From assembly GCA_963732405.1 (NCBI GenBank), contig CAVSZG010000006.1, positions 620,001 through 684,000 on the forward strand: a stretch of 64,000 nucleotides of DNA, in the 5' to 3' direction. The notes under the pieces were generated by a model, which saw only the letters and a program-made list of their open reading frames with translations, was not told where the DNA came from and ran no database searches. Position 1 is the stretch's first letter. Each line of letters opens with the position of its first letter. Of the stretch, positions 38,555 through 47,498 are shown in pieces. The translations under genes and the position numbers were made by a program. The DNA comes from JAUIAI01 sp963732405 (GTDB lineage: Bacteria > Pseudomonadota > Gammaproteobacteria > Burkholderiales > Burkholderiaceae_E).

Positions 38555-39883
38555 ATGGGCCACGCCGACCCGATTCTCGAAACCCAGCTACAGCCCTATT
38601 GGATGCCGTTCACGGCCAACAAGGAGTTCAAACAGGAACCCCGCCTGATCGAGCGCGCCGAAGGCCTGTATTTTTATACACCCAATGGTGATCGCCTCAT
38701 CGACGCCTCCTCGGGCCTTTTCTGCGTCGCGGCGGGTCACTGCCGTCCCGAAATCACCCGGGCAGTCAGCGAGCAGCTGGGCACCCTCGATTTCACCGCG
38801 CCATTCCTGCGTTCGCATGCCAAGGCCTTCGAACTGGCCGCGCGAGTGGCCGAGCATACCCCGGACGATCTGAACCGCGTGTTCTTCGTCAATTCGGGCA
38901 GCGAAGCCGTCGATACCGCCATGAAGATGGCGCTGATGTACCACCGGGTGCGTGGCGAGGCCCAGCGGCAGATCTTCATCTCGCGTGAGCGCGCCTACCA
39001 CGGGGTGAACTGGGGCGGTGTTGCCTTGTCGGGCATGGTCAATAACCGACGTGCCTTTGGCACCGGGCTGCCCGGCGTTTATCACATGCGCCACACCCAG
39101 CTCGAGGAGAATCGCTTCACGCCCGGTCAGCCCGAGCATGGCGCCGAACTGGCCGATGACCTGCTGCGCTTTTGCCAGATGTTCGGTGGTGAGAATATTG
39201 CGGCGGTGTTCGTTGAACCCGTCGCCGGCTCATTCGGCTGTCTGCCCCCGCCCAAGGGTTATCTGAACCGTCTGCGCAAGATCTGCGATGACCATGGCAT
39301 CCTGCTCGTGTTCGATGAAGTGATCACGGGCTGGGGTCGCCTGGGCCACTATTTCGCGGCCCAGGCCTTCGGCGTGACGCCCGACCTGATGACCATGGCC
39401 AAGGCGATCACCAACGGTGCGCAGCCCATGGGCGCGGTCGCCGCCCGTGAAGGCATCTACGACGCCATCACGAAGGCCGGTCCCGAGCAGGGGGTGGAGT
39501 TCTTCCACGGCTATACCTATTCGGGCCATCCGGCCTCGTGCGCGGCCGGCCTGGCAATGATGGACATCTTCGCCAGCGACGAACTCGTCTCGCGTGCCAG
39601 CGCGTTGTCGCCGTATTTCATCGAACAGATGCATGCCCTGCAGGAATTCGATGCGGTCGTCGACGTGCGCTCGATCGGCCTGATGGCCGGTATCGAACTG
39701 AAGGCCGACGGCGCGCCGGGTCGGCGTGGCCATGCGGTGCAGAAATGGCTGTTCGACCATGGCCTGCATCAGAAGAACACGGGCGACGTGCTCATCATTG
39801 CGCCGCCGCTCGTCGCCGAAAAAGCGCATGTCGATGAAATCGTGAGCAAGCTGCGTGCGGCATTGGCCGAACTGAAGGGCTGA
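38555..39883 (+). CDS. Omega-amino acid:pyruvate aminotransferase (class III)
   Basis: PLP enzyme of 442 residues. QPYWMPFTANKEFK is the N-terminal signature of beta-alanine:pyruvate aminotransferases; FFVNSGSEAVDTAMKMA binds the cofactor phosphate, VFDEVITGWGRLG has the PLP-ring Asp, and MTMAKAITNGAQPMG has the PLP lysine. It would transfer the amino group of beta-alanine or another omega-amino acid to pyruvate. The usual partner, methylmalonate semialdehyde dehydrogenase, is not here. It follows the IclR gene and faces the CoA ligase tail to tail (12 bp). Confidence 0.92.
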   Translation: MGHADPILETQLQPYWMPFTANKEFKQEPRLIERAEGLYFYTPNGDRLIDASSGLFCVAAGHCRPEITRAVSEQLGTLDFTAPFLRSHAKAFELAARVAEHTPDDLNRVFFVNSGSEAVDTAMKMALMYHRVRGEAQRQIFISRERAYHGVNWGGVALSGMVNNRRAFGTGLPGVYHMRHTQLEENRFTPGQPEHGAELADDLLRFCQMFGGENIAAVFVEPVAGSFGCLPPPKGYLNRLRKICDDHGILLVFDEVITGWGRLGHYFAAQAFGVTPDLMTMAKAITNGAQPMGAVAAREGIYDAITKAGPEQGVEFFHGYTYSGHPASCAAGLAMMDIFASDELVSRASALSPYFIEQMHALQEFDAVVDVRSIGLMAGIELKADGAPGRRGHAVQKWLFDHGLHQKNTGDVLIIAPPLVAEKAHVDEIVSKLRAALAELKG

Positions 39884-39895
39884 CGCGCGGCGCCT

Positions 39896-41479
39896 TCAGC
39901 CGATGTGATCCCGCCAATAGGGTTCGCGCAGGATTCTCTTCAGAATCTTGCCGCTCGAATTGCGCGGGATCGCATCGACCCAGTCGACCGAGCTGGGGCA
40001 TTTGAAATGGGCCAGGCGTTCACGCATGAAGGCAATGAGCGCGGCCTCGTCCCGCTCGGCGCCACTTCGGGGAACGACCACCGCCTTGACCGCTTCGCCC
40101 CAGCGATCATCGGGTATGCCGATGATCGCGCCGTCGGCCACCAGCGGCGATTGCATCAGCACATTCTCGACTTCGGCCGGATAGATGTTCTCGCCGCCGG
40201 AAATGATCATGTCCTTGATGCGGTCATGAAGATAAAGCAGACCGTCGTGAATGAATCCGGCGTCGCCGCTGCGAAACCACGGGCCGGCTGCCCCTGGATC
40301 GTCGGGCTCGTTGAACAAGGCCGCGCGAGTCGCCTCGGGATTGCGCCAGTAGCGGGCCATGACCTGGGGCGAGCGGATCTGAATCTCGCCGATCGCCCCC
40401 TGCGGCAGCGGCGCGCCCGAATCCGGGTCGACGATGCGCAACTGCACGCCCGGCATCGGCCGACCCGCTGATCGAAGCGGGTCGGGCATCGTGCCATCCG
40501 GTGCGCTCACATGTTCTTCGGGGCGCAACACCGTCACCGCGCCGGTGGTCTCGGTCAGGCCATACACCTGGGTGAAACCGCAGCCGAATACGCGCATGCC
40601 GTCGCCGAGCACGCGCTGAGAGATCGGCGAGGCGCCATACGAGATGCGCTGCAGTCTGGAAAAATCACGCTGTTCGATGCCCGGCACCTCGAGCAGGAAC
40701 TGGATCATGGCGGGCACGAGAAACGTATGGGTGATCGCCCGGGATTCGAGCAGATCCAGCACCACGGGCGGATCGAATTCCGGATGCAGCACGAGTTCAG
40801 CGCCGTGCACGGCAGTCATCAAGGCCACGCCGATGCCGGCGATGTGAAACGCCGGCAACACATTGAGCATGCGATGAACGGCCGGGTCATAGTCGAGTGT
40901 GGCGGGCAGCACGGCATGGTTGGCCGCGAGATTCGCAAACGTCAGTTCAACCCCCTTGGGTCGGCCGGTCGTGCCCGATGAATACAGTTGCAATGCGGTG
41001 TCCTGGGCCGAGGGTTCATGACCGGGATCGTCCTCACGATCGGTAGCGATCAGGTTGCCCAGCGTGAGCGGGCCGTTGACACCTGCATGGGTGCCGAACA
41101 CCACGGCCAGATCGGGCGATCGGACCGCCTTCACCGTGGCGGCGAACTCGGCATCGGCCATGAGTGCCCTGGCCTTGCCATCGGCCAGGATCCAGTTCAC
41201 TTCGTCGGGCGCGAGCCGCCAGTTCACGGGCATGCACACGCCGCCGAGTTTGGCCGCGGCCGCCCAGCACAAGGCGATTTCAGCCGTGTGCTTGCTCAGG
41301 CAGGCCAGCCGGTCACCAGGGTGAAAGCCGCGCGCCGCCAGCGCATGAGCCAGGCGATTCGACACGATGTCGAATTCACCGAATGTCCAGCGGTGCAGCG
41401 GCGTGTCGAACAGGGTTGCATCGGCCTGGCGACGTGCAAGAGTGCGAATGCTGGCCAGGGCACTGAGAAAGGCGGACAC
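39896..41479 (-). CDS. AMP-dependent acyl-CoA synthetase
   Basis: ANL-superfamily enzyme of 527 residues that activates a carboxylic acid as the adenylate and then the CoA thioester. LYSSGTTGRPKGVEL is the P-loop, YGLTETTG and RSGDAGFIHDGLLYLHDRIKDMI hold the adenylate and hinge motifs, and PRNSSGKILKRIL carries the C-terminal catalytic Lys. The acid cannot be told from sequence; the family includes medium- and long-chain fatty acid ligases. No neighbouring beta-oxidation genes are present. Confidence 0.9.
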   Translation of the reverse strand: MSAFLSALASIRTLARRQADATLFDTPLHRWTFGEFDIVSNRLAHALAARGFHPGDRLACLSKHTAEIALCWAAAAKLGGVCMPVNWRLAPDEVNWILADGKARALMADAEFAATVKAVRSPDLAVVFGTHAGVNGPLTLGNLIATDREDDPGHEPSAQDTALQLYSSGTTGRPKGVELTFANLAANHAVLPATLDYDPAVHRMLNVLPAFHIAGIGVALMTAVHGAELVLHPEFDPPVVLDLLESRAITHTFLVPAMIQFLLEVPGIEQRDFSRLQRISYGASPISQRVLGDGMRVFGCGFTQVYGLTETTGAVTVLRPEEHVSAPDGTMPDPLRSAGRPMPGVQLRIVDPDSGAPLPQGAIGEIQIRSPQVMARYWRNPEATRAALFNEPDDPGAAGPWFRSGDAGFIHDGLLYLHDRIKDMIISGGENIYPAEVENVLMQSPLVADGAIIGIPDDRWGEAVKAVVVPRSGAERDEAALIAFMRERLAHFKCPSSVDWVDAIPRNSSGKILKRILREPYWRDHIG

Positions 41480-41595
41480 GGCAGTCTCCGAAGGTCGGTC
41501 CCGGATGCATTAAATCATGCCCGGCGAAGCGGCTTGGTCTTGGCCAGGCGGACCAGCGTGCGCGCACGGGCAGGCCCGGCGGGGTAGGATTGGGC

Positions 41596-42732
41596 ATGAC
41601 AAGGCATGCACAGCAGACCGGTGATGCACACGTGGCCGGCGCCGGCGTGTTGCGCAATCCGATCGGTTTTCTGCTGATTCCGCAGTTCACGGTCTTGTCG
41701 CTGGCCTCGGCGATCGAGCCGCTGCGCATCGCCAATCGCTACCTGAGCCGTCGTTATGAATGGAGTCTGCTGTCCATCGATGGTCAACCGGTGCCCGATG
41801 ACAATGGCATCCTGATCACGCCGAACCAGCCGGCCACCCGGGTCGATTCGCTGGGCACGCTGGTGATCTGCGCCGATCAGACGCCCGAGCGTCACGTGAC
41901 CGCCAGGCTCGAGGGTTGGTTGCATCGTCTGACGCGCCAGGGCACGCGCCTGGTGTCTATCGATTCGGCGGCCTTCGTGCTGGCCAGGGCAGGGCTGCTT
42001 CAGGGGCACCGGGTGACCATGCACTGGGAGGGCACCAGCGCCTTTGCCGAGCGTTACCCGGAGATCGAGGTGGTCAACACCTTGTTCGAAATCGGCGATG
42101 GCCCGGTCAGTTGCGCGGGCGGCACTGCCGTGCTGGATCTGATGCTCAACTGCATCCAGGCCGACCACGGTCAGTCGATCGCCCAGCGGGTGGCCGAACA
42201 TTGTGTGCGCGAGCAGTTCCGTCGCGGCGGCGACAGCCAACGCATGCGCCCGCCGCATGAACGTCTGGCGATGGCGATGCAGGCCGGCGCAGCCGTCGTC
42301 GATGGGCGGATCGAGGTGGCCACGATCGCGCGTCTGGTCGGTGTATCGGAGCGGCAGTTGTTGCGGCTGTATCAGCGTTATCTGGGTCAGTCCCCGTCGC
42401 GTTTTCATCTGGGGCAGCGATTGGACAGGGCCCGCGCACTGCTGCGCAGTTCGCCGATGACGGTGGGCGCGGTGAGCGTGGCCTGCGGGTTCGCATCGCC
42501 CGCCCATTTCACGCGGGCTTATCGCAAGGCCTACGGTCTGGCACCCAGTCAGGAGCGACGTCATCATGTATCCGGTCTGTTGGCCGATGGCCAGGCGGAT
42601 GCGCCGATGGGAAGGCCAGCCCGGCCAGCGGGCTCGCCGCAACCCCCACCGGCTCCCGGTGGGCAGGCCGGTCATGCCGATCCGGCCTCACTCGATGAGC
42701 GGGCCGTGTCCCGGCGTCGCTATACCGGCTGA
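41596..42732 (+). CDS. GlxA-family AraC-type regulator (DJ-1/PfpI plus HTH)
   Basis: 378 residues: an N-terminal DJ-1/PfpI-like sensor domain (PIGFLLIPQFTVLSLASAIEPLR through SCAGGTAVLDLMLNCI) and a C-terminal AraC double helix-turn-helix (VSERQLLRLYQRYLG and ACGFASPAHFTRAYRKAYG). Regulators of this class include GbdR, CdhR and ArgR of Pseudomonas, which control betaine, carnitine and arginine catabolism. The C-terminus has about 50 extra Pro/Gly-rich residues. It lies upstream of fhs in the same direction and about 8 kb from a second member at 49116. Confidence 0.9.
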   Translation: MTRHAQQTGDAHVAGAGVLRNPIGFLLIPQFTVLSLASAIEPLRIANRYLSRRYEWSLLSIDGQPVPDDNGILITPNQPATRVDSLGTLVICADQTPERHVTARLEGWLHRLTRQGTRLVSIDSAAFVLARAGLLQGHRVTMHWEGTSAFAERYPEIEVVNTLFEIGDGPVSCAGGTAVLDLMLNCIQADHGQSIAQRVAEHCVREQFRRGGDSQRMRPPHERLAMAMQAGAAVVDGRIEVATIARLVGVSERQLLRLYQRYLGQSPSRFHLGQRLDRARALLRSSPMTVGAVSVACGFASPAHFTRAYRKAYGLAPSQERRHHVSGLLADGQADAPMGRPARPAGSPQPPPAPGGQAGHADPASLDERAVSRRRYTG

Positions 42733-42752
42733 ACTTTTGCGCCGACTTAGAA

Positions 42753-42786
42753 TCAGGCGCGGGGTCGTCGCCGACGCCGCCCCTGA
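42753..42786 (+). repeat. Long imperfect hairpin between the GlxA gene and fhs
   Basis: TCAGG-C-GCGG-G-GTCG pairs with CGAC-G-CCGC-C-CCTGA around a TCGC loop: 13 paired positions broken by two symmetric single mismatches. It lies 20 nt after the GlxA stop and 62 nt before the fhs start. There is no U-tract. It may end the regulator transcript or fold in the fhs leader. Confidence 0.55.
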
Positions 42787-42848
42787 CCTGTCGTAGTATC
42801 TGACGGCATCACCACACAATACCGATACTGACCGAGGAGCGAGGCCGC

Positions 42849-44525
42849 GTGAAATCCGATATCGACATTGCCCAGGCCGCGCACTTGTTGCCAATCGCCG
42901 ATCTGGCCCGGGATCGACTGGGCATTCCGGCGCAGGCCCTGGAGCCTTATGGACATACCAAGGCCAAGATCGGTCTGGATTACCTTGCCGGACTGGCCGA
43001 CCGTCCCGACGGCAAGCTGATCCTGGTCACGGCGATCAGTCCGACCCCGGCCGGTGAAGGCAAGACCACGACCACCGTCGGTCTGGGTGACGGCCTCAAT
43101 CACATCGGACACAAGGCGATCATCGCGCTGCGCGAACCGTCGCTGGGACCGGTGTTCGGCATGAAGGGCGGCGCGGCTGGTGGCGGCCGGGCGCAGGTGG
43201 TGCCCATGGAGGACATCAACCTGCATTTCACGGGCGACTTCAACGCGATCGGCCTGGCCAACAATCTGCTCGCCGCGATGATCGACAACCATATCCATCA
43301 CGGTAATCAACTGGACATCGATACCCGGCGCATCAGTTGGCGACGGGTGATGGACATGAACGACCGGGCCCTGCGCCGGATGGTCGTGGGCATGGGTGGC
43401 ACGGCCAACGGGTTCGTGCGCGAGGACGGCTTCGACATCGTGGTGGCGTCCGAAGTGATGGCGATCTTCTGTCTGGCCGAGTCAATGGCGGATCTGAAGT
43501 CGCGCCTGGCGCGCATCATCGTGGCGCGCAATCGCGCCGGTCAGCCCGTCACCTGTGCCGATCTGAATGCCCAGGGTGCGATGGCCGCATTGTTGCGCGA
43601 TGCGATCAAGCCGAACCTGGTCCAGACGCTGGAGAACAATCCGGCAATCATCCATGGCGGCCCCTTCGCCAACATTGCGCATGGCTGCAATTCACTGATT
43701 GCCACCCGGGCCGCGCTCAAGCTGGGCGACTACGTGGTCACCGAAGCCGGCTTCGGTGCCGACCTGGGCGCCGAGAAGTTTCTCGATATCAAATGCCGCA
43801 CCAGTGGCCTGCGGCCCTCGGTGGTGGTGATCGTGGCCACCGTGCGCGCCCTCAAGTATCACGGCGGCGTGGCCTTGGCGGACCTGGGCCGGGAAGACAT
43901 TCCCGCGCTGGAATCCGGCCTGGCCAATCTGCAGCGACATGTGGCCAACATTCGCGAGCGTTTCGGCCTGTCGTGCGTCGTGTCGGTCAATCACTTCACC
44001 GCCGATACCGATGCCGAACATGCCTGCATTGCGCGCGTGCTCGGCGCCCAGGGTGTCCCGGTGGTCACCGCGCGTCACTGGGCGCAGGGCGGCGCCGGCG
44101 CGGCCGAGCTGGCACGCGAAGTGGTCAGGCTGGCCGAGGGTGAGCCGCCCGAGTTGCGTTTCACCTATGAAGACGAGGCGCCGCTCTGGGACAAGATGCG
44201 GGCAGTGGCCACCCGGATCTACGGCGCGGCCGATATCAGCGCCAACGCCCGCGTGCTGGCCGATATCGAACGTCTGCAGCAGGAGGGCTATGGCCGCTTG
44301 CCCATCTGCGTGGCCAAGACCCAGTATTCCTTCTCGACCGATCCCGGCTTGCGCGGTGCACCGGACGGTCATGTCGTGGATGTGCGTGAGGTGCGCCTGT
44401 CCGCCGGCGCCGGCTTCGTCGTGATGATCTGCGGCGACATCATGACCATGCCCGGTCTGCCCAAATCACCCTCGGCGCTGCGCATCGATGTTGATGACCA
44501 GGGCCGGATCAGCGGACTCTTCTGA
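42849..44525 (+). CDS. fhs: Formate--tetrahydrofolate ligase
   Basis: ATP-driven ligation of formate to THF, giving 10-formyl-THF. 558 residues, normal length. TPAGEGKTTTTVGLGDGL is the ATP-binding P-loop; EPSLGPVFGMKGGAAGGG and the C-terminal GDIMTMPGLPKSPSA are signatures. The GTG start has GAGGAG at 42834-42839. In betaine and sarcosine users, Fhs can recapture formate arising from demethylation; the catabolic genes for that lie 8 kb to the right. Confidence 0.96.
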   Translation: MKSDIDIAQAAHLLPIADLARDRLGIPAQALEPYGHTKAKIGLDYLAGLADRPDGKLILVTAISPTPAGEGKTTTTVGLGDGLNHIGHKAIIALREPSLGPVFGMKGGAAGGGRAQVVPMEDINLHFTGDFNAIGLANNLLAAMIDNHIHHGNQLDIDTRRISWRRVMDMNDRALRRMVVGMGGTANGFVREDGFDIVVASEVMAIFCLAESMADLKSRLARIIVARNRAGQPVTCADLNAQGAMAALLRDAIKPNLVQTLENNPAIIHGGPFANIAHGCNSLIATRAALKLGDYVVTEAGFGADLGAEKFLDIKCRTSGLRPSVVVIVATVRALKYHGGVALADLGREDIPALESGLANLQRHVANIRERFGLSCVVSVNHFTADTDAEHACIARVLGAQGVPVVTARHWAQGGAGAAELAREVVRLAEGEPPELRFTYEDEAPLWDKMRAVATRIYGAADISANARVLADIERLQQEGYGRLPICVAKTQYSFSTDPGLRGAPDGHVVDVREVRLSAGAGFVVMICGDIMTMPGLPKSPSALRIDVDDQGRISGLF

Positions 44526-44984
44526 ATGATTACCTACTCAACAGAAATCACGGTCAAGTGGGGCGAGTCAGACCCTTTCGGTCTGGTCTACTTTCCGCTG
44601 ATGCTGGCCTGGTTCAACGATACCGAACATGAGTTGCTGCGCGCGATCGGATTTCCTACCGACAAGCTCATCAAGGAAAACCGTACCGCCTTCGTGATGG
44701 GCGAGGTGCATTTCCGTTTCATCGGGCCGGCCGCCTATGGCGATCGGGTGCGCTCGACCATCCAGCTGGCCAAGATCGGCAATTCAACGCTGCACTGGGA
44801 TTGCAAGGCGGTGCAGGTGGCATCCGGCGCCGTGATCACCGAGGGTCGTGCGACCCGGATTCATGCGCAGATCCAGGGCGACGGCTCGCTCGCCTCGCTG
44901 CGCATACCCGACGACATCCGGTCCGCCCTGACCCGGCCGGGCGGACTGATCAGTGTTGCACCCAATTCGGACGAAGAACCGTGA
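44526..44984 (+). CDS. Acyl-CoA thioesterase, 4-hydroxybenzoyl-CoA thioesterase type
   Basis: 152-residue hotdog-fold protein. WGESDPFGLVYFPLML near residue 13 contains the 4HBT-type active-site Asp followed by the helix; FRFIGPAAYGDRV is the second conserved strand. Its ATG abuts the fhs TGA with no gap, so the two are translated together. Substrate not predictable. Confidence 0.88.
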   Translation: MITYSTEITVKWGESDPFGLVYFPLMLAWFNDTEHELLRAIGFPTDKLIKENRTAFVMGEVHFRFIGPAAYGDRVRSTIQLAKIGNSTLHWDCKAVQVASGAVITEGRATRIHAQIQGDGSLASLRIPDDIRSALTRPGGLISVAPNSDEEP

Positions 44985-45009
44985 GCAACCTGCCGGGCGG
45001 CGATCCGGG

Positions 45010-45927
45010 ATGAGCGGCCTGGCGCTCATCGGTGTCGACTGGGGCACCTCGTCGCTGCGGGCCTATGCAATCGATGGCGAAGGCCGGATCATCGATCAGC
45101 AGGGCGGCGGGCAAGGAATCCTGCACGTGGCCGAGCAGCGTTTCGATCCGACGCTGAGCGCCATGATCGGCGATTGGCAGGGCAGTCAGCCCGTGCCTGT
45201 TGTACTTTCCGGCATGATCACCAGTCGCAATGGCTGGTGCGAGACGCCTTATCTGCCGGTGCCCTGCACCCTGCATGATCTGGCCGGCGGACTGATCGCG
45301 CGCCGCAGTGCGGCGGGCTGGCCGCTCTGGTTCGTGCCGGGCGTGAGTCAGGCACCCGGTGCTTCACCTGAGGCTTTGCATGATGTGATGCGGGGCGAAG
45401 AGACCGAACTGCTCGGCTGGCTCAGCGCGCATGATCAATCGAGCGGCTGGTTCGTGCTGCCCGGTACCCATTGCAAATGGGTGCGGATTCAGGATGTCGG
45501 GGTTCGCCGGTTCACCACCTTCATGACCGGCGAAGTGTTCACGGCCTTGTGCAGCCATACGATCCTGGGCCGGCTCATGGTGCCGGATGCACCCTTCGAT
45601 TCCGCGGCATTCAAGGCGGGTGTCGATGCGGCGGGCGGATCGGCCCGCACGCTGCTCGCGCAGTTGTTTGCGGTGCGCGCGATGCCACTGCTCGGTGCGA
45701 TGCCGCCCGAACAGATTCGCGACTATCTGGCCGGTCTGCTGATCGGTAGCGAGGTGATGGACATGCTCAGGGTCGGCGTGACCGATCCGGTGGTGATCGG
45801 TCGCGGTGATCTCGTGATGCGTTATTGCCTGGCGCTCGAGCATCATGGTGTGGCGGCCCGTGCCGCCGAGGCAAATCTGGTGGCCCATGGTCACCTGGCG
45901 CTGGCGCGCAGCGCCGGCATCCGATGA
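45010..45927 (+). CDS. dgoK: 2-dehydro-3-deoxygalactonokinase
   Basis: Phosphorylates 2-keto-3-deoxygalactonate in the De Ley-Doudoroff galactose route. 305 residues; LIGVDWGTSSLRAYAID is the N-terminal phosphate motif, SGMITSRNGWCETPYLPVP and LPGTHCKWV are DgoK signatures, FTTFMTGEVF follows. ATG 45010 is preferred to the upstream in-frame start. dgoA follows, so kinase and aldolase are together as usual. Confidence 0.92.
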   Translation: MSGLALIGVDWGTSSLRAYAIDGEGRIIDQQGGGQGILHVAEQRFDPTLSAMIGDWQGSQPVPVVLSGMITSRNGWCETPYLPVPCTLHDLAGGLIARRSAAGWPLWFVPGVSQAPGASPEALHDVMRGEETELLGWLSAHDQSSGWFVLPGTHCKWVRIQDVGVRRFTTFMTGEVFTALCSHTILGRLMVPDAPFDSAAFKAGVDAAGGSARTLLAQLFAVRAMPLLGAMPPEQIRDYLAGLLIGSEVMDMLRVGVTDPVVIGRGDLVMRYCLALEHHGVAARAAEANLVAHGHLALARSAGIR

Positions 45928-45987
45928 ACAAGGCCTTGCTCGTCGTGCCGGGTGTGCGGCCGATGCCGGCCTTCAGCGCAGGTGGGA

Positions 45988-46635
45988 ATGAACGCTGCTA
46001 TGACTGATACCCCCATCGGCTTGCGCGAGGCGCTCGCGACGGTTCCCCTGGTCGCCATCCTGCGTGGAGTGCGCGCGGATGAAGTGGTCGCCGTGGCGGC
46101 CGCGCTGGTCAGACAGGGATTCCAGGTGATCGAAATTCCGCTCAATTCACCCGATCCGTTGGTCAGCATCGATCGTCTGGCCAAAACGCTTGGACCCAGG
46201 GTGCTGGTGGGCGCCGGCACGGTATTGACCGAAGATGACGCGCTGGGCGTCGTCGCCGCGGGCGGGCGACTACTGGTCGCGCCCGACTGCAATCCGGCCG
46301 TGGGTGAGGTGGCCATGCGCCATGCCATTGACTGGTGTCCCGGCGTGTTCACGCCCACCGAAGCCTTTGCGGCCCTGCGCGCCGGGGCGGCGGCAGTCAA
46401 GCTGTTTCCTGCCGAGGCATTGCCGCCGCCGGCGGTCCGGGCGATGCGTGCCGTGCTGCCAGGCGAGGCCCTGTTGCTGCCGGTCGGCGGTATCGCGCCC
46501 GAGCGTATGCGCGACTACCGCCTGGCTGGCGCCAGCGGCTTCGGATTGGGCAGTGCCTTGTATCGTCCGGGCATGAGCATCGATCAGGTCGAACGGGCGG
46601 CCCGCCGCTTCGTCGCCGCGCTGGGCGAGCCATGA
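45988..46635 (+). CDS. dgoA: 2-dehydro-3-deoxy-6-phosphogalactonate aldolase
   Basis: Class I aldolase splitting KDPGal into pyruvate and glyceraldehyde 3-phosphate. 215 residues of the KDPG/KDPGal aldolase barrel; VAILRGVRADE, IEIPLNSP, VGAGTVL and AAAVKLFPAEAL, whose Lys forms the Schiff base. Two starts are possible, ATG 45988 (close to GGTGGGA) and ATG 46000. The stop overlaps the next ATG. Confidence 0.93.
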   Translation: MNAAMTDTPIGLREALATVPLVAILRGVRADEVVAVAAALVRQGFQVIEIPLNSPDPLVSIDRLAKTLGPRVLVGAGTVLTEDDALGVVAAGGRLLVAPDCNPAVGEVAMRHAIDWCPGVFTPTEAFAALRAGAAAVKLFPAEALPPPAVRAMRAVLPGEALLLPVGGIAPERMRDYRLAGASGFGLGSALYRPGMSIDQVERAARRFVAALGEP

Positions 46636-47414
46636 GCGGCACGGCGTCTATGGACTCTGCCCCGATGCTGGCCGATCAGGTCGCCCTGGTGACCGGGGGC
46701 GGTTCGGGAATCGGCCGTGCCGTGGCATCGGCCTATGCGCGCGAAGGCGCCTGCGTGGTTGTCACCGATGTCGATCGAATGGGTGGCGAGGAAACGGTCG
46801 CGCAACTGACCCGGTCGGGTGCCCAGGCGGTTTTCCAGGCGGCCGACGTGAGCCGGCCGGCCGATTGTGCGGCCATGGTCGAGTTCACGCTGGCCCGGTT
46901 CGGCCGCCTCGACATCGCCTGCAACAACGCGGGCGTCGCGGGACCCGGGGGCGCGCTGGCGGATCACACACTGGATGGTTGGGATCGGGTGATCGGTATC
47001 AATCTGAGTGGTGTGTTCTACTCGATGCGTTACGAACTGGCGCCAATGCTGAACGCCGGTGCCGGGAGCATCGTCAATATTGCTTCGATACTCGGTGCCG
47101 TCGGATTCGCCGGTGCGCCCGCCTATGTGGCAGCCAAGCATGGTGTGGTCGGCCTGACGCGCAGCGCCGCGCTCGACTATGCGGGTCAGGGCCTGCGTAT
47201 CAATGCAGTCGGCCCCGGCTTCATCGACACCCCGTTGATCGCCCACCACCTGGCCCAAGCCGACCGGCACAGGCAACTGGTCGCCCTGCACCCGGCGGGG
47301 CGCCTGGGCACCGCCGGTGAAGTGGCCGAACTCGTGCTCTGGCTCAGCTCCTCGAGGGCGTCCTTCGTCAACGGCGCCTACTACCCGGTCGATGGCGGCT
47401 ACCTGGCCCGCTAG
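46632..47414 (+). CDS. SDR-family oxidoreductase
   Basis: 260-residue classical short-chain dehydrogenase: TGGGSGIG (21-28), CNNAGVAG (98-105), Asn124, Ser152, Tyr165 and Lys169. The start overlaps the dgoA stop (ATGA), so it is co-translated with dgoK-dgoA and may be a sugar dehydrogenase of the galactose route, for example D-galactose dehydrogenase. That is inference from position only; the fold is shared by many substrates. Confidence 0.9.
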   Translation: MSGTASMDSAPMLADQVALVTGGGSGIGRAVASAYAREGACVVVTDVDRMGGEETVAQLTRSGAQAVFQAADVSRPADCAAMVEFTLARFGRLDIACNNAGVAGPGGALADHTLDGWDRVIGINLSGVFYSMRYELAPMLNAGAGSIVNIASILGAVGFAGAPAYVAAKHGVVGLTRSAALDYAGQGLRINAVGPGFIDTPLIAHHLAQADRHRQLVALHPAGRLGTAGEVAELVLWLSSSRASFVNGAYYPVDGGYLAR

Positions 47415-47440
47415 GCGGCTCGTCTAGAATCGCCGGATCA

Positions 47441-47462
47441 CCACCCGCGCACCAGCGGGTGG
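47441..47462 (+). terminator. Hairpin after the SDR gene
   Basis: CCACCCGC and GCGGGTGG form a perfect 8-bp stem around loop GCACCA, 26 nt after the SDR stop and 36 nt before the next ATG. The absence of a U-tract leaves it uncertain whether it ends the dgoK operon. TAGAAT at 47425-47430 could be a -10 box for the next gene. Confidence 0.4.
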
Positions 47463-47498
47463 CCATTGCGCGCCCCCGGTCGCGCTCAGGAGCTCACG

